A stretch of 64,000 bases of DNA from Filimonas sp. (GTDB lineage: Bacteria; Bacteroidota; Bacteroidia; Chitinophagales; Chitinophagaceae), in assembly GCA_017306865.1 (NCBI GenBank), contig JAFKHH010000025.1, positions 19,054 through 83,053 of the forward strand, read 5' to 3'. Below, in pieces: positions 44,887 through 54,144 of the stretch. The translations under genes were made by a program, and so were the position numbers. The notes under the pieces were generated by a model. That model searched no databases, was not told the origin of the DNA, and saw only the letters and a program-made list of their open reading frames with translations. Every line of letters begins with the position of its first letter. The first letter of the stretch is position 1.

Positions 44887-46920
44887 ATGAATTATAAAAG
44901 TATTATCTTATTCGCACTCCCCTTTGTCAGCATCAACACATTTGCGCAATCAGCAAAAAAAATAGCTAACCAAAGTGAATGGGTTTCGTTGTTACCTAAT
45001 GGTAAGCTCCAGTATAAAAACACAGCGTCCGGAGATAAAATAATGGACTTTTCATATGCAGGTTACATGGGCGGCGGCATTTCCTTGCCGCAAGTACCTG
45101 CAAAACGTACACTGCAACCCTCAGGGAACGACGACACCAAAATGATACAGGATGCAATAGACGAGGTAGCACAATTGCCTCTTGTAAATGGCTTTCGTGG
45201 TGCAGTGGTGTTGGGTAAAGGAAAATTCACCTGTTCTTCCGGCATTCACATAAGCGCCAGCGGCATTGTATTACGCGGCAGTGGTAGTGGTAAAGATGGT
45301 TCTACCCTATTTATGACGGGCAATAAACATACAGCTATTATAATAGAAAATACAGAGAAGCAAAGCAACACTGCTAATGTAAAACCGCTTTCTACCGATA
45401 TTACGGACAAATATGTAGCTGCAGGCGCACATACTTTTACAGTCGCATCATCCGCGGGTTTTAAAACAGGTGACCGGGTAATCGTTACCAAACCGGCTAC
45501 AACCAGTTGGATACACTTTATGCAAATGGATAGCATGAAGCGGGATGGTAAGCAACAAAGATGGATTGCGAACAATGCAAATTTATCAATGGAGCGGACG
45601 ATCACTAATATCAGTCACAATACCATTACCATCGATGCGCCGTATGCAGATAACTTTGATCCATTGTACGGAGGTATTGCTACTGTGACGTTAGCGCTGC
45701 CTTCTACTAAAGCTGAGCGTATTGGCATTGAGCAATTACATATACAATGTGCGCCATTGGCTGTCTCATATACTGAAGCGCCTTATGCGGCAGTAAGAAT
45801 AGCTGGTAATAATTGCTGGGTCAAAGATGTGTATTGTGAAGAAACAATGAATACGATTGTATTTGCAGGTAATCACAATACAGTACAGGATGTGCATGTA
45901 ACGCACACGTATCCTAACCTTGGCGCATCTAAGCCTGCGGACTTTAGCCTGGATGGCAGCCTTAATTTGATAGACCGTTGCAGCAGCATGGGTGACAATA
46001 CGTATTTTGTATGGACGTCAAGTCTAAAATCTGGCCCTAATGTTTTGCTGAACTCTACTTTCCGTGGACATGGCAGCCGCATACAACCACACGAAAGATG
46101 GTCTACAGGTTTACTGGTAGATAATTGTACTATACCAGACGGAAACATCGACTTCATGAACCGTGGTGTGGCGGGTTCAGGACATGGCTGGACAATGGGC
46201 TGGGCTGTTGCCTGGAATTGTATTGCACAGAATTACATTATCCAAAACCCGCCGGGTACACTTAACTGGGCTATCGGCTGTATTGGTGGAAGACAACAAA
46301 CAGCAAAATTATTTGACAGCGCACCTATATTACCAGATGGTGCATTTGACTCACATGGATCGCCTGTGCTTCCGCAAAGTCTTTACCTGGCTCAGTTAGC
46401 AGCAAGGTCAGGAAAGCAGGCTATTGAAAATATTGGTTACAACGCAAACGATCTCTCACAGTTTAAGAATAAGAATATAGCACCACTCCCTCCACTTGTA
46501 CGCGAAAAGGACGGTACACTTGGGGAGAATCTTGCGTGGCATCACCCGGTGAATGCCAGCAATACGCGTGGCACTTCGCGTGAGTTTTCCGGGGAGAACG
46601 CAGTAGATACAGACCATGCAACTTACTGGGCTACGACTGATAATGCAGCGCAGGCTAACCTGATCATAGATACAGAAAACCCGCAAGACATAAATGCCAT
46701 TACACTAAGTGAGCCGGCAGGCATACAGCATATACGTGCATATAAGATCGAAGGTCAGGTAAATAGCGACTGGAAGGTATTGGCTGAAGGAACGACTGTT
46801 GGAGATAAAATAACACATCGTTTTCCAACTGCTACTGTATGGAAAGTACGTATCACCATCCTGCAATCAGATGGCTATGCAGCTATTAATAATGTTGGTT
46901 TTTATTTAGCGAAAAAATAA
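44887..46920 (+). CDS. Exported right-handed beta-helix protein with C-terminal discoidin-like domain
   Basis: About 677 aa from the Met at 44887. Signal peptide LFALPFVSINTFAQ. The central part (from ALDEVAQLPLVNGFRGAVVL-like turns to LDRCSSMGDNTYFVW) has beta-helix repeats as in pectate lyases and glycosidases. The last about 140 residues (ENAVDTDHATYWATTDN, then VWKVRITILQSDGY) fold like an F5/8 type C carbohydrate-binding domain. It probably binds or cleaves a polysaccharide; catalytic residues cannot be assigned. Confidence 0.82.
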   Translation: MNYKSIILFALPFVSINTFAQSAKKIANQSEWVSLLPNGKLQYKNTASGDKIMDFSYAGYMGGGISLPQVPAKRTLQPSGNDDTKMIQDAIDEVAQLPLVNGFRGAVVLGKGKFTCSSGIHISASGIVLRGSGSGKDGSTLFMTGNKHTAIIIENTEKQSNTANVKPLSTDITDKYVAAGAHTFTVASSAGFKTGDRVIVTKPATTSWIHFMQMDSMKRDGKQQRWIANNANLSMERTITNISHNTITIDAPYADNFDPLYGGIATVTLALPSTKAERIGIEQLHIQCAPLAVSYTEAPYAAVRIAGNNCWVKDVYCEETMNTIVFAGNHNTVQDVHVTHTYPNLGASKPADFSLDGSLNLIDRCSSMGDNTYFVWTSSLKSGPNVLLNSTFRGHGSRIQPHERWSTGLLVDNCTIPDGNIDFMNRGVAGSGHGWTMGWAVAWNCIAQNYIIQNPPGTLNWAIGCIGGRQQTAKLFDSAPILPDGAFDSHGSPVLPQSLYLAQLAARSGKQAIENIGYNANDLSQFKNKNIAPLPPLVREKDGTLGENLAWHHPVNASNTRGTSREFSGENAVDTDHATYWATTDNAAQANLIIDTENPQDINAITLSEPAGIQHIRAYKIEGQVNSDWKVLAEGTTVGDKITHRFPTATVWKVRITILQSDGYAAINNVGFYLAKK

Positions 46921-46943
46921 ACGCTGTTTTACAGTAATCAACA

Positions 46944-46993
46944 GAGTGGGCCACTTTTTTTAAAGAAATAGTCCTGTTGAAAGTGGCCCACTC
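46944..46993. terminator. Bidirectional terminator
   Basis: GAGTGGGCCACTTT and AAAGTGGCCCACTC form a 14-bp stem with a 22-base loop, between the convergent beta-helix and barrel genes. Confidence 0.8.
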
Positions 46994-47001
46994 TATCGAT
47001 T

Positions 47002-47550
47002 TTAGCGTTTTGACTTTGTAAACAGGTCGTAACTCACAAAGATGCTGGTGTAATGAAAGCTTTTATTGTACCAGAGACCGGCAGAACTATTTTCAATACC
47101 GTTTGCTGTTAAAAAGTTTACGCCGAAGCTAACCTGCTTTAACGAATAGCCTGCTGTAATGCCACCGAAGAACGCTGCAACAGATGGTTTTGCATAATCA
47201 CCGCCTACAGACACTTTACCACCCAGCTCTCCTATGCCTACTTTTGGCTCTATGAAGAAATGCTGAATATTTTGCTTGTATCCAAACAGGATGGGAATAA
47301 TACGCGTAGTAGCGTCTTCTGATTTACCAGACGTTCGCGGCTTGAAGGTGGAAAAGCCTGCGGACAAGGTTAACTGCGCGGACTTGCCAATGCCGTATGC
47401 GCCTTTTAGAGAAAAGCCGAAACCATTGTTGTCTTGTAAAAAAGGAACGGCTACTTCGCCATTTACACTTAATGCATTGTTTCCTTTTTGAGCATACACA
47501 CCTGAAATAATACTACTGAATAGGACAATAAAAAATAATTGTTTGCACAT
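47002..47550 (-). CDS. Outer membrane beta-barrel protein
   Basis: 182 aa. Signal peptide (QLFFIVLFSSIISGVYAQ), then alternating amphipathic strands (LTLSAGFSTF, ISFGVNFLTA-like, FHYTSIFVSYDLF) typical of a small OmpA/OmpW-type eight-strand barrel. No plug or enzyme domain. Confidence 0.8.
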   Translation of the reverse strand: MCKQLFFIVLFSSIISGVYAQKGNNALSVNGEVAVPFLQDNNGFGFSLKGAYGIGKSAQLTLSAGFSTFKPRTSGKSEDATTRIIPILFGYKQNIQHFFIEPKVGIGELGGKVSVGGDYAKPSVAAFFGGITAGYSLKQVSFGVNFLTANGIENSSAGLWYNKSFHYTSIFVSYDLFTKSKR

Positions 47551-48031
47551 GAATATCCGGGTTTTGCAACTAAGAGATACGAAAGAGATAAAACGCTGTC
47601 TGTTATAAAAAGTTAATTTTCCAGTCCTTCTTTAGAGATCATCTTTTCGTTAAGATTATAGGCGCATGTACAACAAAGAACAAAAAGTACAAGTGTGCGA
47701 CGCAACAAAGATGAGCAAAGGTTCTGCTGCTAAGTTCGACAACACATAACCTCTGCCAGGTATTTAGATTTCGGCATTTTGTATAAAAAAGACGACAAAT
47801 TTTTCTCTTTTTTTTATGGGATTTATCCCATTGGATGTGTGCTGAAAAATCAGTAACATTGACTTTCCCGATACCAAAACATTTGATAACATATAATGGG
47901 AAAGTGTGCAACCCGACGCTTCTGCAAATGTGTTCCCATCATCATATTACAAGACGCTTTTATATACTGGTGTTAAAGAGATAAAGCAGATGTTGAGACT
48001 TTAGGATTTATACCCCGTCAATTAACTCTAT
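47551..48031. other. Gap without a convincing gene
   Basis: About 480 bp, AT-rich. A 90-codon minus frame at 47639-47911 has unlikely composition. It must hold the divergent promoters for 47550 and 48032, but I find no clear -7 box. Confidence 0.5.
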
Positions 48032-49120
48032 ATGATGATATACAAACCCTTTCTGACTGCTATCTGCTGCGTCAGCCTGTTTACAGGATACGCTCAGAAG
48101 ATCCATACGGGCGGCAATAATATTGACAATATGATTGCGCCTACATCTGCTAAAGGGCTTTTTAAAACAACATTTATTTTAACCAGCAAAGGGGCGTTAT
48201 CCTTTGGCCTTGGCTATGGCATCTGGCAGGAAAACCCGTCGTTGCAATACTCCCTTAACAGCGGAATTATGTTTCGCATAGGCAAGCATTTCCTGGGCAA
48301 TTATATGAACGATAAGTACCCGAATGATTCGAGGTCAAAACTCCAGGTTAATTTTGTTTTTACACCTATGATAACTGCGCGGCTGGCGGGTGACATGTAT
48401 GTGTACCAGCCGTTGGAACCTTTTTACCTAGGAACGCCAAATGCTGTTTACAACCGGTATAAATATTCACTTACGCTGGGCTCATCTTTTGTGATCAGCC
48501 CACGCGGTACTTACAAAAATGTGTACACGACCCGTAACCGTACACAACAGTGCGCAGTAGTTGCACTGAACATTAAAGATTTTAATTTCACGATGTATGA
48601 CGACTATCTGCCTAAAATAACAACATGGGCGCAACTGGGTGATAACTGGGACCGCTACTTTACAGGTGGTGGTTTTGTCCGTTACCGTTTTTCCGATGAG
48701 CTGACTGCACATCTTTATTCAGAAGTCTATACGGGTATCAACAGGGCTAATGCTTTTCTGAACCCCGACATTATTAGTTATACGCATCGCAATGGCAGTG
48801 AGGTGCGTCAGAATTATGCCAACCAGGACCCCGGACAGGAATATTTTAATGCTTCCTGGTTTATTGGCGCGCTGTCCTATACACCTCGACCGGGAAGTGG
48901 CCAGAGTTATAGCCAGGCACCTACTACACACTTAATGGTTGGCATTACTAAACCGTGGACGATGTTTTCCCAGAACCTGATCCACAATCTCATAACATAC
49001 GATCCGGCTAATGACTTGCATTTTCATCATTTCCTTAACCGGAACAATGTGCCGGGCAACTACCGGAAACAATCCACTATTATCATGGCTGAAGCTGAAT
49101 CAAATTTTGCCATGTACTAA
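48032..49120 (+). CDS. Exported protein, probable outer-membrane barrel
   Basis: 362 aa with a signal peptide (FLTAICCVSLFTGYAQ). It is Tyr/Phe/Gly-rich with alternating strands. The segment DDYLPKITTWAQLGDNWDRY has a GD-x2-DR-x2-TG-type pattern that resembles the motif of the Ntox23 family of polymorphic toxins; that is a weak match and the barrel-like composition is more telling. First gene of a three-gene unit. Confidence 0.72.
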   Translation: MMIYKPFLTAICCVSLFTGYAQKIHTGGNNIDNMIAPTSAKGLFKTTFILTSKGALSFGLGYGIWQENPSLQYSLNSGIMFRIGKHFLGNYMNDKYPNDSRSKLQVNFVFTPMITARLAGDMYVYQPLEPFYLGTPNAVYNRYKYSLTLGSSFVISPRGTYKNVYTTRNRTQQCAVVALNIKDFNFTMYDDYLPKITTWAQLGDNWDRYFTGGGFVRYRFSDELTAHLYSEVYTGINRANAFLNPDIISYTHRNGSEVRQNYANQDPGQEYFNASWFIGALSYTPRPGSGQSYSQAPTTHLMVGITKPWTMFSQNLIHNLITYDPANDLHFHHFLNRNNVPGNYRKQSTIIMAEAESNFAMY

Positions 49121-49134
49121 TTAAAACAAACGTT

Positions 49135-50055
49135 ATGAACCTCATTAATAAATACATTTTCTCCATATGCTGTGTAGTGGCAACTGCAATAACGCACCCG
49201 GTAAAAGCACAGGACAGTACGGATAACATACGGAAGTATATGCAGATAATACGTACCGCACTGGATAAATCAATTTTCGCAAACCGGTTTGAATCCATTG
49301 AAACATCCTGTTACATACTGGATAGCACGGATGACCGGAAAGCTACCAGGGTTAGTTTTACAGATAAATACATTAATGCAAATAATAGAATACGCCTCTA
49401 TAGCGGCAAGCCTGATACAGCCGGTTTCAAATGCCTGAGTGAAAACTGCTCCCGCTATCTCCGGTTGAATGTAGTATTTATAGACGCGGAACAAAAATGC
49501 ATGAGGGGAACTGTAGAAAATACATATGCATACCCTGCCCCTAGCCTGATGCAATACCTGGGTATGACTGCAAATGCTACAAATCCGACAGATGCTTTCT
49601 TTCAAAAAATGATCAGCAATAAAGGAACTTTTACGCTGTCTCCTAAAGATGATCGTTACCAAATAGAGATCAGTTTTCCGGGTGGTCCATTCGAAGGTGA
49701 TTTTACCATGTACGGTTATGTTGACATGGTAAAAGCAATGGACGGCGATACAACTCCTGTATGCCAGATATTTTTTGACCGTATGGCAATAAAGAAGGGA
49801 GATGACAACAATCGCATAATGCTGAAGTTTACTTCTACTTCGCCAAGGTTGGAAAAAATGTACTTCACACGGATGATCTATGATGTACTGTCCAGGGAAA
49901 ACAGGGGCTCTATAGAGGACCGCATGAATGCAGTGTGGCTGCGCAATTACCTGGTACGGACACCGCTTTGTAGTCCGCTATTACAACAGGCTAATTTCTT
50001 CCTGCGCAGTAGCAATTATTCCACCCCCAACATAAATCCAACCCCAGCTAAATAA
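49135..50055 (+). CDS. Exported hypothetical protein
   Basis: 306 aa with a signal peptide (FSICCVVATAITHPVKAQ). The mature protein has two cysteines in CLSENCSRY and mixed strands; no domain recognised. Lies 14 bp after the previous gene and 16 bp before the next, so the three are one operon. Confidence 0.75.
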   Translation: MNLINKYIFSICCVVATAITHPVKAQDSTDNIRKYMQIIRTALDKSIFANRFESIETSCYILDSTDDRKATRVSFTDKYINANNRIRLYSGKPDTAGFKCLSENCSRYLRLNVVFIDAEQKCMRGTVENTYAYPAPSLMQYLGMTANATNPTDAFFQKMISNKGTFTLSPKDDRYQIEISFPGGPFEGDFTMYGYVDMVKAMDGDTTPVCQIFFDRMAIKKGDDNNRIMLKFTSTSPRLEKMYFTRMIYDVLSRENRGSIEDRMNAVWLRNYLVRTPLCSPLLQQANFFLRSSNYSTPNINPTPAK

Positions 50056-50071
50056 ACAACAAACAAAATAT

Positions 50072-51610
50072 ATGAAAAGAATATACCAAGCCATAGCAAT
50101 TACGCTTAGTTGCGTTTTTTCACTCTTGCTCTCAAAAACGTATGCGCAGACTGCAACAAATTTTTCTTTGGGCAGTAACTTATACGAGTTTCGCACAACG
50201 AAGGTAGATAGCGCGCATGTGCAATTCAGCATTGCCCAATCAACTGCTAAAAGCAGCGATAATACAAACAAGACAGATAGTAAAATATTGCTGAACAACA
50301 TTTCTGCCGATGAATTCGGCAAGCAGTTTGACCTTGTTATGCGCGTGGTTGACACTACTTATAAGGCTACGCCAACAGACTCTACCATAAAAGCTGACCT
50401 GGCAAGTGCTAAAACAAAACTATTTGCGGTACTTATTCCCCCGCCGACAAAGAGTACGCTGGAAACAAAGGTGGACGAACTGAACCTGCGATTCAATAAG
50501 GTGTTTGGCGCACAGGCAGACATCCGGCCAGTGGGCGTGTTCTCACTGGTGGCAGACACTTGCCGGATAACCGACACAGGCAGGGCTAAGCCATCTGCAC
50601 GCATTAAATCAGTAACGATCCGTATTGCAAACGGCTCTATTGCCAAAAGAGGCCTTGAGGTGGTAATGGCAGACAACAGGCGCTTTACCAATATGAATGC
50701 GCCAATAAACCTGTATAATTTTGCAAAGCTGAAAAACTTAACACTGAAGATAAAGGACAACCGAAGCAAACAAACTATACAGGTGGGTGATGTAATAGAC
50801 TACAACCCACTTAACAATCGCTTTTATTACCCGGCAGACCAGGACGACATTGCACTATCGCCAGACGCAAAAACGGATACGATAAAACTGGCCACAGACA
50901 TTAACCACCTGCTGGATGTGAGCGCTTACACTGATCTCTTTGGTCTTTTAGGACATAAGGCAAACGGTATTTTGCAAACAGAGGCCACTGGCAATTTCAT
51001 CAGTAATACTTACTCTCTCAAGAATACAGACATTGTTTTCAATAATTTCTTCCAGCCGTATTTCCGCTGGTCTAAGTTTGACAGTAAGTTTGGGCAACTG
51101 GATAGCAGTAAAATAAAATTTGGTAAAAATGGCGCGGCTGATACAGTAAACCGTACGTACCTGAACCAGATCAGTTATCTGCAGGCTGGCTTGAAGGTTA
51201 ACCTCGTTCGTTTTGCTATAGGTAATAACCAACTAGTGTATATCAATGGTGGCGTAGATATAAATCTCTCTGCTGCTGATAGCCTTTATAACAAAGACAT
51301 CTCTTTTATTAATTACTACCCGGAGGTTGCCTATGCTATCACCTGGACGAAGAATTGGGAATTTAATATGTATGGCAAAATGTATTTTCAATCACTTACG
51401 GGAGACGCGCCTTTTGCTAACAGGGAAACAAATCATATTATCTCCTTTCAGGCAATGATCAGCTATTATCCATTCACAGACCCCGACAGCAGGATCTATA
51501 TGCGGTTTAATTACTTCAACAATACTGACAACAACAAATACAATTACTCTCAATTCCAGGTGGGTTGGAAAACAAGCCTGTTTGCACAAAATAAAACGAT
51601 AGCGAAATAG
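50072..51610 (+). CDS. Large exported protein, probable outer-membrane barrel
   Basis: 512 aa with a signal peptide (IAITLSCVFSLLLSKTYAQ). The N-terminal half is Asp/Thr/Lys-rich and helical with strands; the C-terminal half (FFQPYFRWSKFDSKFGQL, INYYPEVAYAITWTKNWEFN, ending in FNYFNNTDNNKYN) is aromatic and barrel-like, with a C-terminal strand pattern. No family recognised. Last gene of the three-gene unit, followed by a terminator. Confidence 0.72.
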   Translation: MKRIYQAIAITLSCVFSLLLSKTYAQTATNFSLGSNLYEFRTTKVDSAHVQFSIAQSTAKSSDNTNKTDSKILLNNISADEFGKQFDLVMRVVDTTYKATPTDSTIKADLASAKTKLFAVLIPPPTKSTLETKVDELNLRFNKVFGAQADIRPVGVFSLVADTCRITDTGRAKPSARIKSVTIRIANGSIAKRGLEVVMADNRRFTNMNAPINLYNFAKLKNLTLKIKDNRSKQTIQVGDVIDYNPLNNRFYYPADQDDIALSPDAKTDTIKLATDINHLLDVSAYTDLFGLLGHKANGILQTEATGNFISNTYSLKNTDIVFNNFFQPYFRWSKFDSKFGQLDSSKIKFGKNGAADTVNRTYLNQISYLQAGLKVNLVRFAIGNNQLVYINGGVDINLSAADSLYNKDISFINYYPEVAYAITWTKNWEFNMYGKMYFQSLTGDAPFANRETNHIISFQAMISYYPFTDPDSRIYMRFNYFNNTDNNKYNYSQFQVGWKTSLFAQNKTIAK

Positions 51611-51635
51611 TTACGCAGGGAAGCTTCTCGTGACG

Positions 51636-51674
51636 ATAAACGCAGACAGGGCTTTAAGCCCTGTCTGCGTTTAT
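51636..51674. terminator. Terminator after the exported-protein operon
   Basis: ATAAACGCAGACAGGGCTT and AAGCCCTGTCTGCGTTTAT make a 19-bp near-perfect stem with T-runs at both ends. Confidence 0.9.
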
Positions 51675-51754
51675 GATTAAAGGATAATCCACTTTCTGAA
51701 TGCCAGCTTATTTGTAGTAGCGTGGTTTAAAGGTAGACTACCCGGGGTGTGCCT

Positions 51755-51783
51755 GTAGCGCGTACGGGAATCGAACCTGCACA
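51755..51783 (-). repeat. tRNA 3'-end-like fragment (candidate att remnant)
   Basis: On the minus strand this reads as a T-arm, with GGTTCGATTCCCGT and the following ACGCGCT as acceptor side. The 5' half of the stem does not match the 3' half, and no anticodon arm follows, so only the 3' end of a tRNA is present, as left by integration at a tRNA. Confidence 0.5.
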
Positions 51784-51788
51784 AATGA

Positions 51789-51817
51789 CAAAAGCCCCAC
51801 ATTTCTGTGAGGCTTTT
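51789..51817. terminator. Hairpin between the two tRNA-like fragments
   Basis: AAAAGCC...GGCTTTT with CACA/TGTG inside forms an imperfect 12-bp stem with a 4-base loop, like tRNA-operon terminators. Confidence 0.6.
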
Positions 51818-51843
51818 GCGGACCGGACGGTTCTTGAACCCAG
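51817..51843 (-). repeat. Second tRNA 3'-end-like fragment (candidate att remnant)
   Basis: On the minus strand the sequence TGGGTTCAAGAACC followed by GTCCGGTCCGC resembles the T-arm and acceptor of a tRNA-Asp-like molecule, with several substitutions. It lies 142 bp before the integrase start. Confidence 0.45.
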
Positions 51844-51984
51844 TACTGCCATACTTACAGCTTCTTACACCAGTTTACATTCAAGTAATTGATTTTCACA
51901 ATTTTAAATCAGTAATCCCCCAAAGGGTATTCGTACCTTTGTCGTGGCTTACAACTATTTACTCGAATAAAAACTCGAATAAAG

Positions 51985-53340
51985 ATGTTGTGGCCATTAA
52001 AACTTGTCTCTCCCAAGCGGGCAATACGCAGGGACGGCACCGCCCTGATCTTCATCCAATTCTGCGGCAAGAACAATAACACCAAACTGTTGCCCACCGG
52101 CATCGCCGTCCCACCCGCCTACTGGAACAAACGCCAATGTAAAATCGTAAAAGGACTGCCCGCCGAGCACGGGCAGCCGGAAGCACTCAACCAAGCGCTG
52201 TCCACTATGAAGCGCACCGTGGAAGACCTGGCTACCTGGGCGCATAACAACCAGGTGCCGGTCATCGCCGACTTCCTAAAGGCAAAATACCAACCGGGCT
52301 TTTCCTTCACCAGCTTCTTAGAAGAGCAGGCCGCACTTGCCACCATTCCCGCAGTGGAAGTCATCGACTATAGTTTTTTCGGCCAATTCGATGCGTACCT
52401 ACTGATGAAACAGAAAAAGGTGTCCGGGGGAACGGTAACAATTCTAAACACGGTAAAAAAACACCTGCTCGATTACCAGGTGTTTTCGGGCAAGCCGATC
52501 AGCTTTGAAAAGATCGATTACAATTTTTATGAGGGCCTGCTGGACTTCCTGACGTACGACTACCGGCTGATGCGGCGAAAACAACCGGTGTACGGCCTCA
52601 AACTAAATAGCATCGGCAAGACCATCAAGCAGCTCCGCATCTTCCTGCGCGACCGCATGAAGCGCAAGCTGATCGCCCACATCGACCTGTCGGATTTTAA
52701 AATCCCGGAAGAAGAACCGGACGCCATTTACCTGACCTGGGAGGAAGTAGGCCGGATCTTCCGGCTGGACCTGTCGGAAAAGCCACATCTGGAAAAGTAT
52801 CGCGACCTCTTTGTGTTGGGCTGCCAGACCGGCCTGCGGTTCTCCGACTTCACCAGCATTAAGCCGGAGGATATCCGCGGCGGCTTTATCCATAAGGAAC
52901 AGGAAAAGACGGATAAACCGGTAGTGATCCCGCTCATGGACGCGGCCCGTGAAATCCTGCTCAACCGCTTTGGTGCGCAGATGCCGCACGTCAGCAGCCC
53001 GAAATTCAATGAAGCAATCAAAGAACTGGCCCGCATGGCAGGTATCACCGAGCTGGTGAAACATACGCACAAGAAAGGCAACAAGAACATCGTGGAAGTA
53101 CGCCCCAAATACGAGTGGGTAACTTCGCACACCTGTAGAAGGTCATTTTGCACCAACGAATTTTTGGCCGGCACACCAGTGGAGCTAATAATGAAGATCA
53201 GCGGCCACAAAAACGTACGCGACTTTTACCGGTACATCCGCATCACGGAAGAAGAAGCGGCGCGGCGCGTAAGAGATATTTGGGAGAAAAGGACCGGCGC
53301 CGGGATACTCATGCAGGTGCCTGATCTGATCGCGGTTTAA
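51985..53340 (+). CDS. Tyrosine recombinase/integrase of the genomic island
   Basis: 451 aa. N-terminal arm-binding domain (about 1-110), SAM-like core-binding domain (about 110-220) and catalytic domain. Catalytic Arg in CQTGLRFSDF, Lys strand after EKTDKPVV, HxxR as SHTCRRSF and the late His and Tyr in SGHKNVRDFYRYIRI. The set is complete, unlike the 3785 integrase. Codon use is GC-rich compared with the pigment genes, suggesting transfer. Probably the founder integrase of the 51.75-64 kb island. Confidence 0.92.
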   Translation: MLWPLKLVSPKRAIRRDGTALIFIQFCGKNNNTKLLPTGIAVPPAYWNKRQCKIVKGLPAEHGQPEALNQALSTMKRTVEDLATWAHNNQVPVIADFLKAKYQPGFSFTSFLEEQAALATIPAVEVIDYSFFGQFDAYLLMKQKKVSGGTVTILNTVKKHLLDYQVFSGKPISFEKIDYNFYEGLLDFLTYDYRLMRRKQPVYGLKLNSIGKTIKQLRIFLRDRMKRKLIAHIDLSDFKIPEEEPDAIYLTWEEVGRIFRLDLSEKPHLEKYRDLFVLGCQTGLRFSDFTSIKPEDIRGGFIHKEQEKTDKPVVIPLMDAAREILLNRFGAQMPHVSSPKFNEAIKELARMAGITELVKHTHKKGNKNIVEVRPKYEWVTSHTCRRSFCTNEFLAGTPVELIMKISGHKNVRDFYRYIRITEEEAARRVRDIWEKRTGAGILMQVPDLIAV

Positions 53341-53427
53341 TGGGCCGTCGGCACACGGATGTTAAAATTACATGTTGAATTAGTATATTGAGGCTTAGGG
53401 TTAACAAACTTTAATTCAAAATAGACC

Positions 53428-53455
53428 GGGCCACCTTATCCAGGGCGGCCCTTTT
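53428..53455 (+). terminator. Terminator after the integrase
   Basis: GGGCC and GGCCC arms with a loop, followed by CCTTTTA. The stem has internal mismatches, so confidence is moderate. Confidence 0.6.
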
Positions 53456-53537
53456 ACCTTGCAGATTGATTGCACTCACACGAAAGAACAATTTCCGTAG
53501 ACAACAGCACCGTCTGCAATTTTATAGTGCACTGCCA

Positions 53538-53828
53538 TTAATTTTTTCTGAACGGCTCCAGGTTTGTAGCCTTTGTCCGTTGCTTCGCCTTTTCCAAATC
53601 ATAGCTCATTTGCAGTTTTGCCCAAATATCGGCAGAACCACCAAATACCTTGCTTATACGGAACGCCATTTCCAGTGAAATTTTAGCTTTCCCGTTTATT
53701 ACCTTCGATAACGCAGGCCGCGAAACGTGCAATAACTTAGCCGCCTGCGTCACATGTAATCCATGCGCGGCGACAACTTCGTCACGCAATATTAAACCTG
53801 GGTGTTCCACTAAAATATTGTTTTTCAT
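53538..53828 (-). CDS. higA: HigA-type antitoxin
   Basis: 96-aa Xre DNA-binding protein. VTQAAKLLHVSRPALSKVIN is the helix-turn-helix and SLEMAFRISKVFGGSADIW is the HigA tail. Antitoxins of this group sit after a HigB toxin gene, but no standard HigB frame is present; a short ORF overlaps its start instead. Lies downstream of the island integrase. Confidence 0.88.
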   Translation of the reverse strand: MKNNILVEHPGLILRDEVVAAHGLHVTQAAKLLHVSRPALSKVINGKAKISLEMAFRISKVFGGSADIWAKLQMSYDLEKAKQRTKATNLEPFRKN

Positions 53829-53989
53829 GATTTTAGGATTTTATACAAGTTTTTACTGTTAGCGGTTAGCAGGCAAACCAACAAACGCCCCGATTGTGCG
53901 ACAATGTAAAACGAAGGAGGCTGAGAAATAATATTGTAATGCCCGTCTTTAGGTCCTTTAAAGCTAAAAACAACACCCGCTGTTATCAT
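53825..53989 (-). CDS. Small ORF overlapping the higA start (54 aa)
   Basis: ATG at 53989, stop TGA overlapping the higA ATG (ATGA), so the two would be translationally coupled. The peptide starts MITAGVVFSFKGPKDGHYN and has a hydrophobic stretch in LLVCLLTANS. It is shorter than HigB toxins (about 90 aa) and not clearly related. It may be an unusual partner, a decayed toxin, or chance. No other gene lies in 53829-54144. Confidence 0.35.
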   Translation of the reverse strand: MITAGVVFSFKGPKDGHYNIISQPPSFYIVAQSGRLLVCLLTANSKNLYKILKS

Positions 53990-54144
53990 GCAGTGATCAT
54001 ATCAAAAAACTGCATTTTTCCTAGCTGCCTTTCGACAGCAATCGTAAAATTCATTTATACAATAGATTAGCCGAATTAAGCAAACTTTTGCTTCGTTAAT
54101 AGAAACAATTTAGATAACGAAACGTGCGATCTGCATTTCATCCA

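Noticed and set aside
47639..47911. 90-codon minus-strand frame in a gap
   Set aside because: Cys/His/Trp-rich composition and no recognisable features; likely chance.
48032..49120. Polymorphic toxin (Ntox23) gene
   Set aside because: Only a weak GD-x2-DR-like motif; signal peptide and barrel-like composition fit an outer-membrane protein better.
53829..54144. HigB toxin gene
   Set aside because: No frame of about 90 codons or HigB motif; only the 54-codon ORF is open.
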